This document shows, in pieces, positions 24,928-34,308 of a DNA stretch of 64,000 bases. The position numbers were made by a program, and so were the translations under genes. Source of the DNA: Bacteroidales bacterium (GTDB taxonomy: Bacteria > Bacteroidota > Bacteroidia > Bacteroidales > UBA932); contig JAJFVD010000003.1 in NCBI GenBank assembly GCA_021371955.1, positions 434,001 to 498,000 on the forward strand. The letters are read 5' to 3'. The stretch's first letter is position 1, and the number at the start of each line of letters is the position of its first letter. The notes beneath the pieces were generated by a model, which saw nothing but the letters and a program-made list of their open reading frames with translations, made no database searches and was not told the DNA's origin.

Positions 24928-26130
24928 ATGGTAAAAGAGGTCTATGTTGGGGGATTAGGATGCGTGTCTGCACTTGGCAAAGGTGTAGGAATTCAGCTTG
25001 AAAAACTCATTGCCGCCGAATCAGGGCTTGGAAACCTCTCTCTTTTTGATACAAACCACCAGGTGGTAGTAGGAGAGGTTAAGCATTCTACCAGAGAAAT
25101 GGCAGATATGCTGGGGCTGAGAAGCGACAAAGGATACTCCAGAACAACAGTCCTGGGATTGATGGCCGCAAAGGAAGCCCTTGCAGACTCCGGCGTTAAT
25201 CCGGACGGGCTGAGGATCGGGCTCATTTCAGCTACTTCTGTGGGAGGAATGGATGTGAGCGAGGTCTTCTTTAAAGAGTATTTAAAAGACAAAAGCAAAG
25301 GAAGGCTGAGGCAGCTGATTGGTCACGATTGCGGAGCTTCAACGCAGTTCATGGAAAAAGAGCTTGGAATAAGTGGGTTTGCAACTACAATAAATACAGC
25401 CTGTTCATCGGCCAATAATGCGATTATGCTTGGTGCAAGGATGATAAAAGCCGGGTTGCTTGATGCTGTAATAGCCGGAGGTACAGACTCATTGTGCCGT
25501 TTTACTATAAATGGTTTTTCTTCCCTGGGAATATTGGACAAAGATGTCTGCCGCCCATTTGACGTGAGCAGGAGCGGGCTTAACCTCGGAGAGGGAGCAG
25601 GGTATCTTTTTTTGCATTCGCCGGAAGTAAAAACGAAGAATATCTATTGTTCGGTTGCCGGTTATGCAAACGCAAACGACGCTTTTCATCAGACAGCATC
25701 CTCGGCAGAGGGAGAAGGGGCATATCTAGCCATGAAAGGAGCAATTGAGATGAGCGGCTTTGACCGGAACGAAATAGGATACATTAACGTACATGGCACC
25801 GGGACTCCTAATAATGACGCATCCGAAGGAGTTGCCATGAAAAGGATTTTTGGCGACGAAGTGCCTGATTTCAGCTCAACCAAGGGTTATACCGGACATA
25901 CTCTCGGAGCCGCAGGAGGAGTTGAGTCTGTCTTTTCAATACTCAGCCTTTATTACGGATATGTGTGGCCAAACCTGAATTTTCAGAATTCGATATCTGA
26001 GGCAGCACTCATCCCTGTTACCGTATGCAGGAAAAAAACAAATATCAGCGGAGTTCTCACGAACTCTTTTGGCTTTGGAGGAAATTGCACCTCGCTTGTT
26101 TTTAAATCTTTTAAAACAAATAAGTTATGA
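24928..26130 (+). CDS. Beta-ketoacyl-ACP synthase (FabF-like) 2
   Basis: Second elongating ketosynthase of normal size (400 residues) with intact C159 in NTACSSANNA, H289 in NVHGTGTPNND and H324 in STKGYTGHTLGAAGG, ending NSFGFGGNCTSL. It starts 1 nt after the fused ketosynthase and overlaps the chain-length-factor-like gene by 4 nt. That arrangement (KS then CLF) is the same as the ApeO-ApeC heterodimer of aryl polyene systems, which sets polyene length, so the two products probably form a complex. Confidence 0.9.
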   Translation: MVKEVYVGGLGCVSALGKGVGIQLEKLIAAESGLGNLSLFDTNHQVVVGEVKHSTREMADMLGLRSDKGYSRTTVLGLMAAKEALADSGVNPDGLRIGLISATSVGGMDVSEVFFKEYLKDKSKGRLRQLIGHDCGASTQFMEKELGISGFATTINTACSSANNAIMLGARMIKAGLLDAVIAGGTDSLCRFTINGFSSLGILDKDVCRPFDVSRSGLNLGEGAGYLFLHSPEVKTKNIYCSVAGYANANDAFHQTASSAEGEGAYLAMKGAIEMSGFDRNEIGYINVHGTGTPNNDASEGVAMKRIFGDEVPDFSSTKGYTGHTLGAAGGVESVFSILSLYYGYVWPNLNFQNSISEAALIPVTVCRKKTNISGVLTNSFGFGGNCTSLVFKSFKTNKL

Positions 26131-27050
26131 TGCAGACAAACCTTTACATAGACGGAATGGCGGGTATTGTTTCATCCGGACACAACGGAACCCTCAATGC
26201 AGGTGATGAGCCTGACTACAAAACATATATTCCCGATGCAGGTTTGCGGAGGAGAATGAGCAGGCTGATAAAGATGGGGGTAACCTCTTCTTTGATGGCC
26301 ATTGAAAACTCAGGCGAAGGAGTAATTGAAGGTATTATTACCGGCACAGGATGGGGATGTCTTACTGATACCGAAAAATTTCTTGTTTCCATTTACGAAA
26401 ACAGCGAAAGGCTTCTAAATCCGTCCTCATTTATACAGAGTACATCAAATACAATAGGGGCACAGATAGCGCTAATGCTAGATTCAAAGCATTATAACAA
26501 CACATTTGTGCACGGAGGGAGCTCATTTGAATGTGCTCTTCTGGATAGCTCTCTTCTGCTGAGCGAGGGGAAAAAAAGACTTATGGTGGGAGGGTTTGAT
26601 GAGCTTACCCCAACTAAGTCGCATCTTTTTAGCAGAATGGGTGTCTGGAAAAAATTTCATTGCGGGGAGGGGGCCCACTTCTTTATTGCATCCGCTTCGA
26701 AAAGCAAAAAAACAATAGGAAAAATCTCTGCTATAGAAATCTTGTCCAAGGATACGCCAGAAGATGAGATTGTTGAAAGATGCAGCTCTTTTTTAAGTGA
26801 AAACGGGCTTAAATTCAGCGATTTGCAAATCATTCTTAATGGTATTGATGATTTGTCCGGCTGCTTTGAAAACCTGAATACCGCTTTACTCAATTTTAAA
26901 GGGGAGTGCGGAGAGTATCCGACTTCCGGTGCATACGGGCTGTTCCGGGGACTGAATCTTCTGTCCGGAGAAAAGGATAAGAGACATATTCTGATTGTAA
27001 ACAGATATATACTGGATGTATTTACATTTTTACTTATAGAGAAAGTTTAA
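26127..27050 (+). CDS. Chain-length-factor-like ketosynthase homologue (inactive)
   Basis: A 307-residue KS-fold protein that has lost all three catalytic residues. Where an active enzyme has TACSS this one has VHGGSS (about residues 130-135), the HGTGTP histidine is replaced by LNGIDDL, and the TGHTLGAAG region reads SGAYGLFRG. Length and losses match the ApeC-type chain length factors. It should pair with the preceding ketosynthase and set the number of elongations. ATG 26127 overlaps the KS stop (ATGA), and its own stop overlaps the deacetylase start (TAATG). Confidence 0.83.
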   Translation: MMQTNLYIDGMAGIVSSGHNGTLNAGDEPDYKTYIPDAGLRRRMSRLIKMGVTSSLMAIENSGEGVIEGIITGTGWGCLTDTEKFLVSIYENSERLLNPSSFIQSTSNTIGAQIALMLDSKHYNNTFVHGGSSFECALLDSSLLLSEGKKRLMVGGFDELTPTKSHLFSRMGVWKKFHCGEGAHFFIASASKSKKTIGKISAIEILSKDTPEDEIVERCSSFLSENGLKFSDLQIILNGIDDLSGCFENLNTALLNFKGECGEYPTSGAYGLFRGLNLLSGEKDKRHILIVNRYILDVFTFLLIEKV

Positions 27051-27718
27051 TGGTTATACCGGCAATAACACTGATTTTAATTGCTCTTGCAGTTCTCATT
27101 CTGTTTTCGGCTTCGCTGAATATGGGCTGGGGATTGTATTTGCCTGCAATTACCCGTCTTTCTCCGCTCAGGAAGGAGGTTATGCTCACTTTTGACGATG
27201 GTCCGCACCCGGTATATACCCCTTTAATACTCGATATACTCAGGGAAAACAGAATTCAGGCAGTATTCTTCTGCATAGGAGAGAAAGCCCTGGAAAACCC
27301 CGGTATTGTTGTCCGTATGATAAATGAGGGGCATAAAGTGGGAATACACACAATGAATCATTCCGTTGGTTTTACTGTTGCTTCAAAACTGATGGCAGAG
27401 AAAGATCTTGACAATTGCCGGAAAATCCTGACAGACATTACAGGAATAGACATTGTACTGTTTCGCCCGCCCTTTGGAGTAACAAATCCGAATATTGCAA
27501 AAGCGGTAAAGCGTTTAAAGCTCAAAACTATAGGCTGGAGCATCAGAAGTTTTGATACAATTAAAAAAGATGAACACAAAGTGATTTCAAAAGTAGGGAA
27601 GGAGCTTCATAACGGAGCAATTATCCTTTTGCACGACAGATTGAATTCATCTCCGAATATTTTGAGAGGGATAATTGAAGCCCTTAAAAAGCAGGACTAT
27701 AAAACAACGATTATATAA
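27050..27718 (+). CDS. Polysaccharide deacetylase family protein (NodB domain)
   Basis: Membrane-anchored carbohydrate esterase-4 protein, 222 residues, with an N-terminal hydrophobic segment (about residues 5-24). The catalytic motifs are complete: TFDDGPHP (motif 1), the metal histidines in GIHTMNHS (motif 2), RPPFG (motif 3) and ILLHD (motif 5). It would deacetylate an N- or O-acetyl sugar outside the cytoplasm. Why it lies inside a polyene cluster is unclear; a modified sugar on the product, or envelope remodelling for pigment insertion, are both guesses. Confidence 0.85.
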   Translation: MVIPAITLILIALAVLILFSASLNMGWGLYLPAITRLSPLRKEVMLTFDDGPHPVYTPLILDILRENRIQAVFFCIGEKALENPGIVVRMINEGHKVGIHTMNHSVGFTVASKLMAEKDLDNCRKILTDITGIDIVLFRPPFGVTNPNIAKAVKRLKLKTIGWSIRSFDTIKKDEHKVISKVGKELHNGAIILLHDRLNSSPNILRGIIEALKKQDYKTTII

Positions 27719-27727
27719 TTATTAATT

Positions 27728-28372
27728 ATGATAAGAGCAGCTTTAATACTTTTCCTTGCATTAGCCACGGTGTCTCCTCTATGGAGCCAGAGCGATCTGA
27801 AAAAACTCTCCGGCTCTGAAGTAACTGCTTTTGACAGTAAGTTAAAAAGCCGGTCCCAGGCAACAGAGACTCTAATTGCCGATTTCCGTCAGGAGAAAAG
27901 TATGGAGATGTTAAAGAACAAGATGGTATCCAAAGGAGTTTTCAAATACAAAAGAGAAGACAAAATTGCTTTTTTGTATTCTCAACCAATGGTTTATCAT
28001 ATGATAATTAACGGTCAAAAACTTAGGATTTTATCAAATGGTAAAAACCAGATAATTGATCTTAAAAACAATCCTGTGATGAGAGAGGTGAGGAGTTTAA
28101 TAGCGGCCTCTTTTCTTGGTAATCTATCACAAGTGGGTACGACATATAAAATAAGCTATTTCGACAATAAAAGCGGAGTTGTGGTCGTCGTTGTTCCGCA
28201 AAGCAAACAGCTCTCTTCTGTAATTACCCGTATAACAATTAATTTTAAAGGTTCCAACGCGGAGATAGAAAGACTTAAGATTGAAGAAGGTTCCGGAAGC
28301 GTGACAGAATATATTTTTACTAATCAAAGGATAAATACGGATTTAACAGATGAGGATTTCAGGATTAATTAG
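27728..28372 (+). CDS. LolA-like outer membrane lipoprotein carrier protein 1
   Basis: Secreted LolA-fold protein of 214 residues with a signal peptide (MIRAALILFLALATVSPLWS, cleavage after about residue 20) and the LolA pattern IADFRQEKSM ... SKGVFKYKREDKIAFLYSQP. LolA-like proteins in aryl polyene clusters are believed to carry the hydrophobic product across the periplasm rather than lipoproteins. It is followed, with a 23-nt overlap, by a LolB-like lipoprotein. A second homologue is encoded at 38794-39441. Confidence 0.83.
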   Translation: MIRAALILFLALATVSPLWSQSDLKKLSGSEVTAFDSKLKSRSQATETLIADFRQEKSMEMLKNKMVSKGVFKYKREDKIAFLYSQPMVYHMIINGQKLRILSNGKNQIIDLKNNPVMREVRSLIAASFLGNLSQVGTTYKISYFDNKSGVVVVVVPQSKQLSSVITRITINFKGSNAEIERLKIEEGSGSVTEYIFTNQRINTDLTDEDFRIN

Positions 28373-28931
28373 CTCAATATTGCTTGTTGTTTCGCTGGCA
28401 GGTTGCTCTCCTTTGCTAAAAGAGGGAATCTGGCTGCAAAACACCCCTTTTGCGGCCGGTAATGTTCCTTATGTATATGATACCATTCCTTCGACCCGGA
28501 TATTCGATTTTACCCTTGTATTTAAGAAATCCGAAGTAACGGGTATTGTAATAATAAAGACAGAAGGGGCGGGAGAGAGAAGAATTGTAATGACATCTGT
28601 CTTTGGAATGACATTTCTGGACTTCGAGCTTAAAGGTGAGAACATAAAAATCAATTATTGCATTGAGCAGCTTAACAGAGAGAGGGTTATTCTTCTTCTA
28701 AAAAAAGATTTTGAAATACTTTTTAAGCCGGACCATTCAAAGATAACAAGGTATCTGTACTCTTCGCCGGACCGTCTGGATGCACTGGAGCAGGGTAACG
28801 GCATTACTAAAACATTGATGAAATTTACCAATTATAATAATAAATGGCCTGAAACGATACAGATTGAGCATCCATATCTGAGACTTTCCCTTTTATTGAA
28901 AAAAACAGAATATGATCCCGAATCTATATAA
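28350..28931 (+). CDS. LolB-like/DUF3261-like outer membrane lipoprotein
   Basis: A 193-residue lipoprotein with a signal sequence and lipobox VSLAGC (cysteine at residue 19). The body has a beta-rich pattern (VTGIVIIKTEGAGERRIV then SVFGMTFLDFEL) reminiscent of the LolB or DUF3261 folds that accompany LolA and MMPL genes in aryl polyene clusters. It probably receives the product at the outer membrane. The family assignment is by gestalt only. It overlaps its neighbours on both sides. Confidence 0.6.
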   Translation: MRISGLISSILLVVSLAGCSPLLKEGIWLQNTPFAAGNVPYVYDTIPSTRIFDFTLVFKKSEVTGIVIIKTEGAGERRIVMTSVFGMTFLDFELKGENIKINYCIEQLNRERVILLLKKDFEILFKPDHSKITRYLYSSPDRLDALEQGNGITKTLMKFTNYNNKWPETIQIEHPYLRLSLLLKKTEYDPESI

Positions 28932-29283
28932 AATTATATCTTTTTCTACTTCCGGTAATGAGTCTTTATCTTTTAATATACAGCTCAATAAGGAATGTGA
29001 GATATTTAAAGGACATTTTCCGGGACAGCCAGTTCTTCCCGGAGTATGCACTCTTGAAATCATAAAAGATTGCATTTCAAGTATCAGGGGCAACAAAGTC
29101 GTTTTATCCGGAATTTCTCAATGTAAATTTACCGGAATGGTAGATCCCGGAATTGAAAACATTCTGAAAATAGATATTGAAATCAAATCATGCAGCAAAG
29201 ACCTCCCGGGGAGCGTAAACGCTATCGTCAGTGCATCGGAAAGAGTTATTCTCAAATTAAAGGGCGAGTATAATGATATTTAA
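28912..29283 (+). CDS. FabZ-like 3-hydroxyacyl-ACP dehydratase (ApeI-like)
   Basis: A 123-residue hot-dog protein with the canonical dehydratase signature FKGHFPGQPVLPGVCTLEI (about residues 30-48), histidine in GHFPG and the VLPGV turn. It is the ApeI-type partner of the dehydratase at 22316. Together they should make the conjugated double bonds. It overlaps the lipoprotein gene by 20 nt and the glycosyltransferase gene by 11 nt. Confidence 0.85.
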   Translation: MIPNLYKIISFSTSGNESLSFNIQLNKECEIFKGHFPGQPVLPGVCTLEIIKDCISSIRGNKVVLSGISQCKFTGMVDPGIENILKIDIEIKSCSKDLPGSVNAIVSASERVILKLKGEYNDI

Positions 29284-30439
29284 AAACGGGAAAGAGATGA
29301 GGGAATATGTTGTCATTATACCTACATTCAACAATGGCTCAACGTTAAAAGATGTTTTGACAGGCGTTATGGATGTGTGCGGCAATGTAATAGTTGTGAA
29401 CGACGGCTCCTGTGACAATACTTTTGACATACTGAATCAGTTTGATGGAATAGAGGTAATAACCCACAATAAAAACAGGGGAAAAGGAGCCGCACTCAAC
29501 AGCGGATTCCGCAAGGCATACGAACTTGGATATAAATATGCCATAACAATTGATTCCGATGGCCAGCACTATCCTCAGGAAATTAATCTTTTATGTGACT
29601 CTTCGCGTAAAGAACCAGATACTCTCTGGATAGGCTCAAGAGATTTCAAAAGCGACAATATGCCTGGAAAGAACAGTTTCGCAAACAGATTTTCCAATTT
29701 CTGGTTTAAACTAGAAACCGGCATAACGCTGGAAGATACTCAGTCCGGATTTCGGTTGTACCCGCTGGAGAGACTGAAAGGAATCCGTACATTATCGGGG
29801 CGGTATGAGTTTGAATTGGAGATTATTGTGAGAGCTGCATGGCGCAATGTTGCTGTCAGAAATATTCCCGTGAGCGTATATTACCCCCCAAAAGAAATCA
29901 GAATATCACATTTTAAGCCGTTTAAAGACTTTGCCAGAATTTCGGTACTCAATACAGTTCTTGTTTTTATTGCGCTCCTGTGGTGGTGGCCGCTTAAGTT
30001 TTTCAAATGGTTCAGCCGCGAAAATATCAGAAATTTTATTAAAAAGCATATAACAGAATCCAAGGAGAGTAATCTTCATATTGCAAAGTCAGTAGGGTTA
30101 GGACTTTTCTTTGGTATTTCTCCCCTTTGGGGATATCAGATGATTGCTGCAGTTGCAGCAGCGCATTTACTTAAACTGAACAAAGTTATCGTACTGGTTG
30201 CTTCCAATATAAGCATCCCGCCTATGATTCCTTTTATTCTTTACGGAAGCTTTGCAGCAGGCGCTTTCATACTCGGGGAGCCGATAAGTTTCATACCCTC
30301 GCAGCTTAGTCTTAACTCGATATCAGACAGCCTTGTGCAGTATCTCACAGGCAGTATAGCTTTCGCTGCAGTTGCAGGAATAACAGGGATGCTCGTGTCA
30401 TATATTTTACTAACTATATTCAGAAAAGTAAAGGTATGA
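29273..30439 (+). CDS. Family 2 glycosyltransferase fused to DUF2062
   Basis: A 388-residue fusion. Residues about 10-220 are a GT-A glycosyltransferase of the dolichol-phosphate-mannose synthase type (VIIPTFNNG, VVNDGSCDNT, TIDSDGQHYPQEI with the D-x-D, and GSRDF). The C-terminal 150 residues are a DUF2062 membrane domain (VGLGLFFGISPLWGYQMI) with several hydrophobic segments. ApeJ-type enzymes in aryl polyene clusters have the same make-up and are thought to glycosylate or hand over the polyene at the membrane. The start may be ATG 29273 or ATG 29297 (MREYVVIIPT); sequence alone does not decide. Confidence 0.86.
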   Translation: MIFKNGKEMREYVVIIPTFNNGSTLKDVLTGVMDVCGNVIVVNDGSCDNTFDILNQFDGIEVITHNKNRGKGAALNSGFRKAYELGYKYAITIDSDGQHYPQEINLLCDSSRKEPDTLWIGSRDFKSDNMPGKNSFANRFSNFWFKLETGITLEDTQSGFRLYPLERLKGIRTLSGRYEFELEIIVRAAWRNVAVRNIPVSVYYPPKEIRISHFKPFKDFARISVLNTVLVFIALLWWWPLKFFKWFSRENIRNFIKKHITESKESNLHIAKSVGLGLFFGISPLWGYQMIAAVAAAHLLKLNKVIVLVASNISIPPMIPFILYGSFAAGAFILGEPISFIPSQLSLNSISDSLVQYLTGSIAFAAVAGITGMLVSYILLTIFRKVKV

Positions 30440-33400
30440 GTGCTGCAAATATATTCATAGCTCTCTATCATTACCTCAGAGGCAGGAAAACGCTGCTCTA
30501 CGGCTCTCTCATTGCTATAGTGGCTGTATTGGCTTACATGGCTTCCGGCATAAAATTTTCCGAGGACCCGACACGGTTTTTCCCGGCAAATGAAGAGAGT
30601 GACAAAGCTGCCAACCTCTTCTCCCAAATTTCTGTAAAGGATAAAATTATCATTCTATTTGAAAAGAAAAGCGACGGAACAAATGAAGTTGCTTCGGAAC
30701 TGATATCGGTTGCAGACAAATTTGATGAGAAACTTAATTCGGAAGTTGGAAAAACACATATTAAAGAGAGGAGGCTCAGGGTAGACGAAAATGAAATAGA
30801 GCGCAGCGCAGCGTTCATTTACGATAATTTGCCCGTTTTTCTTACAGAGAGCGATTACAAAAGATTTGACACAATAACAAGCAGAGATAAAATTGACGAA
30901 TCATTGAAGGCCAGGCTGGCACTTCTTCTTTCTCCTGCAGGAGATGTCGTGAGTAGGTATTCCGGGCAGGATCCTCTCTCAATGGGTACAAATTTGCTTG
31001 CAAGATTTGATTCTCTCAGAATGGGAATGAAATTCACTGTAGTAAATGAACATGTATTCTCTTCCGATTTATCTACATTGCTGTATGTTATCTCTCCTTT
31101 ATATGGCAGCGGGGAAAGCGGTAAAAATGAGAAACTTGTCAAAGCAATTGAAGAGCTCAGGAAAGAATTTGAAGCAGAAGTACCCGGGCTAAAAATCCAT
31201 TTCATGGGAGGGCCAAGTGTTGGCGTATACAATGCAAGGTCAATCAAATCCGACACAATGATTACTCTTAGCATTGCTTTGTTTGTAATCGTCCTGGTGC
31301 TTGGTTTTGCCTTCAAAAGCGTTAAAACGATAATCCTGCTTATTGTACCTGCTGCTTTCGGGGCGTTATTCGCACTGGCATTTATGGCAGGAGGTGATAC
31401 TGGTGTATCTGCAATTGCTATCGGGGCGGGAGCAACTGTCATGGGCATTGCATTAAGCTATTCAATACATATAATCTCTCATCTTGGTCATGTAAAGAGT
31501 ATAGAACAACTGCTGGAAGAGCTCACATATCCTCTTACAATAGGCAGTTTCACCACTATTGGGGCCTTTGCCGGACTTCTTTTTACTAAATCGGAACTGT
31601 TGAGGGACTTCGGACTGTTTTCGGCCCTGACGCTTGTTGGAACAACATTGTTCTCTCTTATATTCCTCCCTCATATGCTAAAAATCAGGGAGCATTCAGG
31701 TTCAGAAAAATTTCTTCGTGCTATTGAAAAGTTCAGTTCTCAGGATTTTGACAAAAAGAGGTGGCTCGTTTCGCTTATTATTCTCCTTTTTGCGGTTGGA
31801 ATTATATTTTCCGGCAAAGTAAAGTTTGAAAGCGACATGCTTAAACTAAGCTATGAGCCAAAAGAACACATACTTGCACAGGAACGGTTTACAAAACAGT
31901 TTGGATCGGACGAATCAAGGGTTTTGCTTCTCTCGACAGGAGCAAACATGGACCTGGCTGCACAAAATTATAAGAAATGCGATTCTTTGCTTGCATTATA
32001 TAAAGAAAAGGGACTGGTATCCAAAAGCGCTTCACTTTCTGCCCTGTTGCCAGCAAAATCTCTTCAGATGGAGAGGCTTCAGATGTGGAGAAAGTATTGG
32101 GGTAATGGAAAGAGAGAGAAGCTCATCCAGGACTTAAGAGAATCTGCAGAACTTAACGGTTATGCCCCTGATGCATTCGCAAAATTCGAGGATGTACTCA
32201 CAAAAAATTATTCAACCATAGACTTTTCATCCAGAGAGCTTACTCTTCCTCCTGTTTTCCGGGAGTGGATTCAAAGAGGAGATTCTGTCGAAATGCTTAT
32301 TACGCATCTTTTTGTAAATAAAGAGAATAAGGAAGTGCTTTATAAAGAGTTGTCTGCGCAAAAGGATTTAGTGATTATTGACAGGGCGCACTTCTCTTCT
32401 CTTTGGGCAAAAGGGATAAAAGAGGATTTTAATTTTATCCTGCTTCTTTCGTCACTTCTGGTATTCATTACTCTGCTTATTTCTTACGGAAGACTGGAAC
32501 TTGCACTCCTTGCATTTATTCCAATGTTTGTGAGCTGGATAATAATTCTGGGGCTAATGGCTCTGTTTGGTATATCTTTCAATATTGTTAACATTCTTCT
32601 TGCCACTTTTATTTTTGGTATTGGAGATGATTTCAGCATTTTTGTTCTTGACGGCCTTTCCGAAGAGTATTCAAGAAGGAGAGATATGCTCCCTGCACAT
32701 AAGGTTGCAATTTTCTTTTCGACCTTTACTGTGATTGTGGGAATGGGAGCAATGATTTTTGCAGTTCACCCCGCATTAAGGTCAATTGCAGTGGTTTCGG
32801 TTCTTGGTATGGCTGCGGTGTGGTCTGTTGCATACACGATCCAGCCAATCATTTACAGGTATTTTATTACCAGTCAGGTGCGGAAAGGACTTCCTCCGTT
32901 TACTCTTTCGGGAATCCTTCTAATGCTGCTCACATTCTCGGCTTTTATAACAGGATGTATTATTGCTTCTGTTTTAATATCTCTCATTGCTCTTCTCCCT
33001 TTTAAATATGAGCCAAAAAGAATTCTTCTGCGAAAACTGATTCGCGCAATTTCTTTTGTTCCCGTAATGTTATCGCCCACAGTAAAAATATTCAGGGAAA
33101 ACCCTTTTAACGAGAACTTCAGAAAACCCGCGGTTATTATTGCAAATCATCAGTCATTCATTGACATACTCATGCTTCTTGCGTTATACCCAAAGATTGT
33201 AATGATGACCAACAAATGGGTCTGGAATTCGCCTTTCTTTGGCCATATTGTGAGATATGCAGGATTTCTGTACCATAAAGACGGGATTGAAAATCATATT
33301 GAAGAACTTTCAAAAAGAGTTTCACAGGGCTATTCAGTATTGATATTCCCAGAGGGGACAAGGTCTCCGGATCTTAATATTCATCGTTTCCACAAAGGGG

Positions 33401-34308
33401 CATTTAAAATTGCAGAGGAACTGTCGCTGGACATTATCCCGATTCTGGTTTATGGAAATGGTAATCTGGTTTCAAAAAAACAGCCTTTCTATGTTAAGCA
33501 CGGTGTAATCGGATACAGAATACTCGAAAGAATTTCTCCGGATAATATACAGTTTGGAACAGATTATCGGGAAAGAAGCAAGAAAATTGCGCAATACATG
33601 AGAGGAGAGTATTCTTTGCTCCGGTTTAATCACGATACTCCTCAGAATCATTTCTTCTACTATGCCACTCTTGCAAATTTCATTTATAAAGGTCCTGTAC
33701 TTGAATGGTATATGCGAATAAAGATGAAGATGGAAAAAAGTTATGCAATCTTTCATAACATAATTCCAAAAGATGCCTGCGTAACCGACCTTGGCTGCGG
33801 ATACGGGCCACTCTCGTTTATGCTGGGACTGCTTTCCCCGGAAAGAAAAATTACAGGAATTGACTATGACAGCGATAAAATAGAAATTGCTCAAAACTGT
33901 TATGCAGCAAGCGAAAGAATTTCTTTTATTTCCGGAGATGTTCTCAGATGTGAAATTCCCCGCAGTGATGTTTTTGTTATGAATGACATACTTCACTATC
34001 TTCATATTAAGGAACAGAAAGAGTTGCTTAAAAGAGTAACTGAATTGTTAAACAGCGGCGGCTTTTTGATTATTCGCGACGGAGACTCCGAAAAGAGTGA
34101 GGAGCACCGTCTCACAAAAATGACAGAGCGGTTTTCGATTGATATTCTTGGGTTTAATAAAGCAACACACCCGCCATGTTTTATGGGAAGGAGTGAAATG
34201 ATTTCTTATGCAGCTGAACTAAATTGCAAAGTGGAGACAGTGCGAAACGATTCATACACGTCAAACACAATTTACATTTTAAGACCAATAAATGATGGGA
34301 AAAGATGA
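30436..34308 (+). CDS. MMPL exporter fused to PlsC-type acyltransferase and methyltransferase
   Basis: A 1,290-residue three-part protein. Residues about 1-840 are an RND/MMPL lipid exporter with two sets of transmembrane helices (for example SIALFVIVLVLGFAF and VFITLLISYG) flanking periplasmic loops. Residues about 860-1060 are a 1-acylglycerol-3-phosphate acyltransferase-like domain with NHQSFID (about residue 903) and FPEGTRSPD (about 971). Residues about 1090-1290 are a class I SAM methyltransferase with VTDLGCGYG (about 1117) and GIDYDSDKIEIA. It could couple methylation, acyl transfer to a lipid or resorcinol acceptor, and export. It overlaps the gene on each side; no internal stop is present. 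Confidence 0.88.
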   Translation: MSAANIFIALYHYLRGRKTLLYGSLIAIVAVLAYMASGIKFSEDPTRFFPANEESDKAANLFSQISVKDKIIILFEKKSDGTNEVASELISVADKFDEKLNSEVGKTHIKERRLRVDENEIERSAAFIYDNLPVFLTESDYKRFDTITSRDKIDESLKARLALLLSPAGDVVSRYSGQDPLSMGTNLLARFDSLRMGMKFTVVNEHVFSSDLSTLLYVISPLYGSGESGKNEKLVKAIEELRKEFEAEVPGLKIHFMGGPSVGVYNARSIKSDTMITLSIALFVIVLVLGFAFKSVKTIILLIVPAAFGALFALAFMAGGDTGVSAIAIGAGATVMGIALSYSIHIISHLGHVKSIEQLLEELTYPLTIGSFTTIGAFAGLLFTKSELLRDFGLFSALTLVGTTLFSLIFLPHMLKIREHSGSEKFLRAIEKFSSQDFDKKRWLVSLIILLFAVGIIFSGKVKFESDMLKLSYEPKEHILAQERFTKQFGSDESRVLLLSTGANMDLAAQNYKKCDSLLALYKEKGLVSKSASLSALLPAKSLQMERLQMWRKYWGNGKREKLIQDLRESAELNGYAPDAFAKFEDVLTKNYSTIDFSSRELTLPPVFREWIQRGDSVEMLITHLFVNKENKEVLYKELSAQKDLVIIDRAHFSSLWAKGIKEDFNFILLLSSLLVFITLLISYGRLELALLAFIPMFVSWIIILGLMALFGISFNIVNILLATFIFGIGDDFSIFVLDGLSEEYSRRRDMLPAHKVAIFFSTFTVIVGMGAMIFAVHPALRSIAVVSVLGMAAVWSVAYTIQPIIYRYFITSQVRKGLPPFTLSGILLMLLTFSAFITGCIIASVLISLIALLPFKYEPKRILLRKLIRAISFVPVMLSPTVKIFRENPFNENFRKPAVIIANHQSFIDILMLLALYPKIVMMTNKWVWNSPFFGHIVRYAGFLYHKDGIENHIEELSKRVSQGYSVLIFPEGTRSPDLNIHRFHKGAFKIAEELSLDIIPILVYGNGNLVSKKQPFYVKHGVIGYRILERISPDNIQFGTDYRERSKKIAQYMRGEYSLLRFNHDTPQNHFFYYATLANFIYKGPVLEWYMRIKMKMEKSYAIFHNIIPKDACVTDLGCGYGPLSFMLGLLSPERKITGIDYDSDKIEIAQNCYAASERISFISGDVLRCEIPRSDVFVMNDILHYLHIKEQKELLKRVTELLNSGGFLIIRDGDSEKSEEHRLTKMTERFSIDILGFNKATHPPCFMGRSEMISYAAELNCKVETVRNDSYTSNTIYILRPINDGKR

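Noticed and set aside
30855..31448. 197-codon open frame antisense to the MMPL gene
   Set aside because: The opposite strand has strong domain evidence; the antisense product is low-complexity and matches no fold.
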